From positions 1-6,575 of the forward strand of contig JAVCCD010000181.1 in assembly GCA_030765665.1 (NCBI GenBank): a DNA stretch of 6,575 bases. The letters run 5' to 3'. The notes beneath the pieces were generated by a model. The model worked only from the letters and a program-made list of their open reading frames with translations, searched no databases and was not told the origin of the DNA. Below are positions 6,573 through 6,575 of this stretch, piece by piece. The position numbers and the translations under genes were made by a program. The first letter of the stretch is position 1. Every line of letters begins with the position of its first letter. Source of the DNA: Candidatus Tenebribacter mawsonii. Lineage in GTDB: Bacteria; Cloacimonadota; Cloacimonadia; Cloacimonadales; TCS61.

Positions 6573-6575
6573 TAA

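Larger units (their letters stand above)
6368..6575. other. Non-coding tail after the operon
   Basis: These 208 bases after the last stop contain no credible gene. The left part (6393-6464) is noticeably more G+C-rich and holds a hairpin element. The middle (6470-6540) is plain AT-rich sequence with no clear promoter or intrinsic terminator. The right edge carries an imperfect palindrome. The next gene lies outside the window. Confidence 0.7.

Noticed and set aside
6537..6575. Short plus-strand frame ATG to TAA of 12 codons at the right edge
   Set aside because: There is no ribosome-binding site, it is very short, and it overlaps the palindromic repeat; it is most likely chance.
1..6575. CRISPR array or tRNA/rRNA gene
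   Set aside because: No regularly spaced repeats and no cloverleaf or rRNA-like segment was seen on either strand.

Overview
The window is a strongly A+T-rich bacterial stretch (roughly 30% G+C by eye, not computed) with five genes, all on the + strand. They are packed end to end with gaps of 4-5 nt or overlaps of 1-4 nt, so they read as one operon. Nothing fixes the taxon. The base composition and weak ribosome-binding sites would suit an AT-rich environmental lineage such as Bacteroidota, Ignavibacteriota or Cloacimonadota, but this is a guess.

Layout: (1) 1-951 is the 3' part of a RhuM-like DNA-binding protein gene, open from the left edge. (2) 957-1394 is a Doc-type Fic-fold protein with the HxFxDxNKR motif. 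Together these look like a toxin-antitoxin pair with a RhuM-like partner in place of Phd. (3) 1399-4239 is a large SNF2/RapA-type superfamily 2 helicase with all main motifs. (4) 4236-5657 is a PglZ-domain (alkaline phosphatase superfamily) protein. (5) 5657-6367 is a small helical protein that I read as BrxA-like. (6) 6368-6575 is non-coding and holds an imperfect hairpin element and a partial palindrome.

SNF2 helicase, then PglZ, then a small BrxA-like protein matches the tail of a type 3 BREX phage-defence locus (brxF-brxC-pglX-brxHII-pglZ-brxA). The expected upstream genes (BrxF, the BrxC/PglY ATPase and the PglX methyltransferase) are not in the window, so this is an inference from the tail. 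The unusual point is that the RhuM-Doc pair sits directly in front of brxHII in the same tight transcription unit, where pglX would normally be. It may be an embedded guard module or addiction device that fires if BREX is inhibited or lost.

There are also non-coding surprises: a perfect 11-bp-arm palindrome inside the rhuM-like reading frame, a degenerate relative of it sharing a 10-nt core at the far right edge, and a bulged hairpin after the operon that partly resembles an integron attC site or a mobile miniature element.
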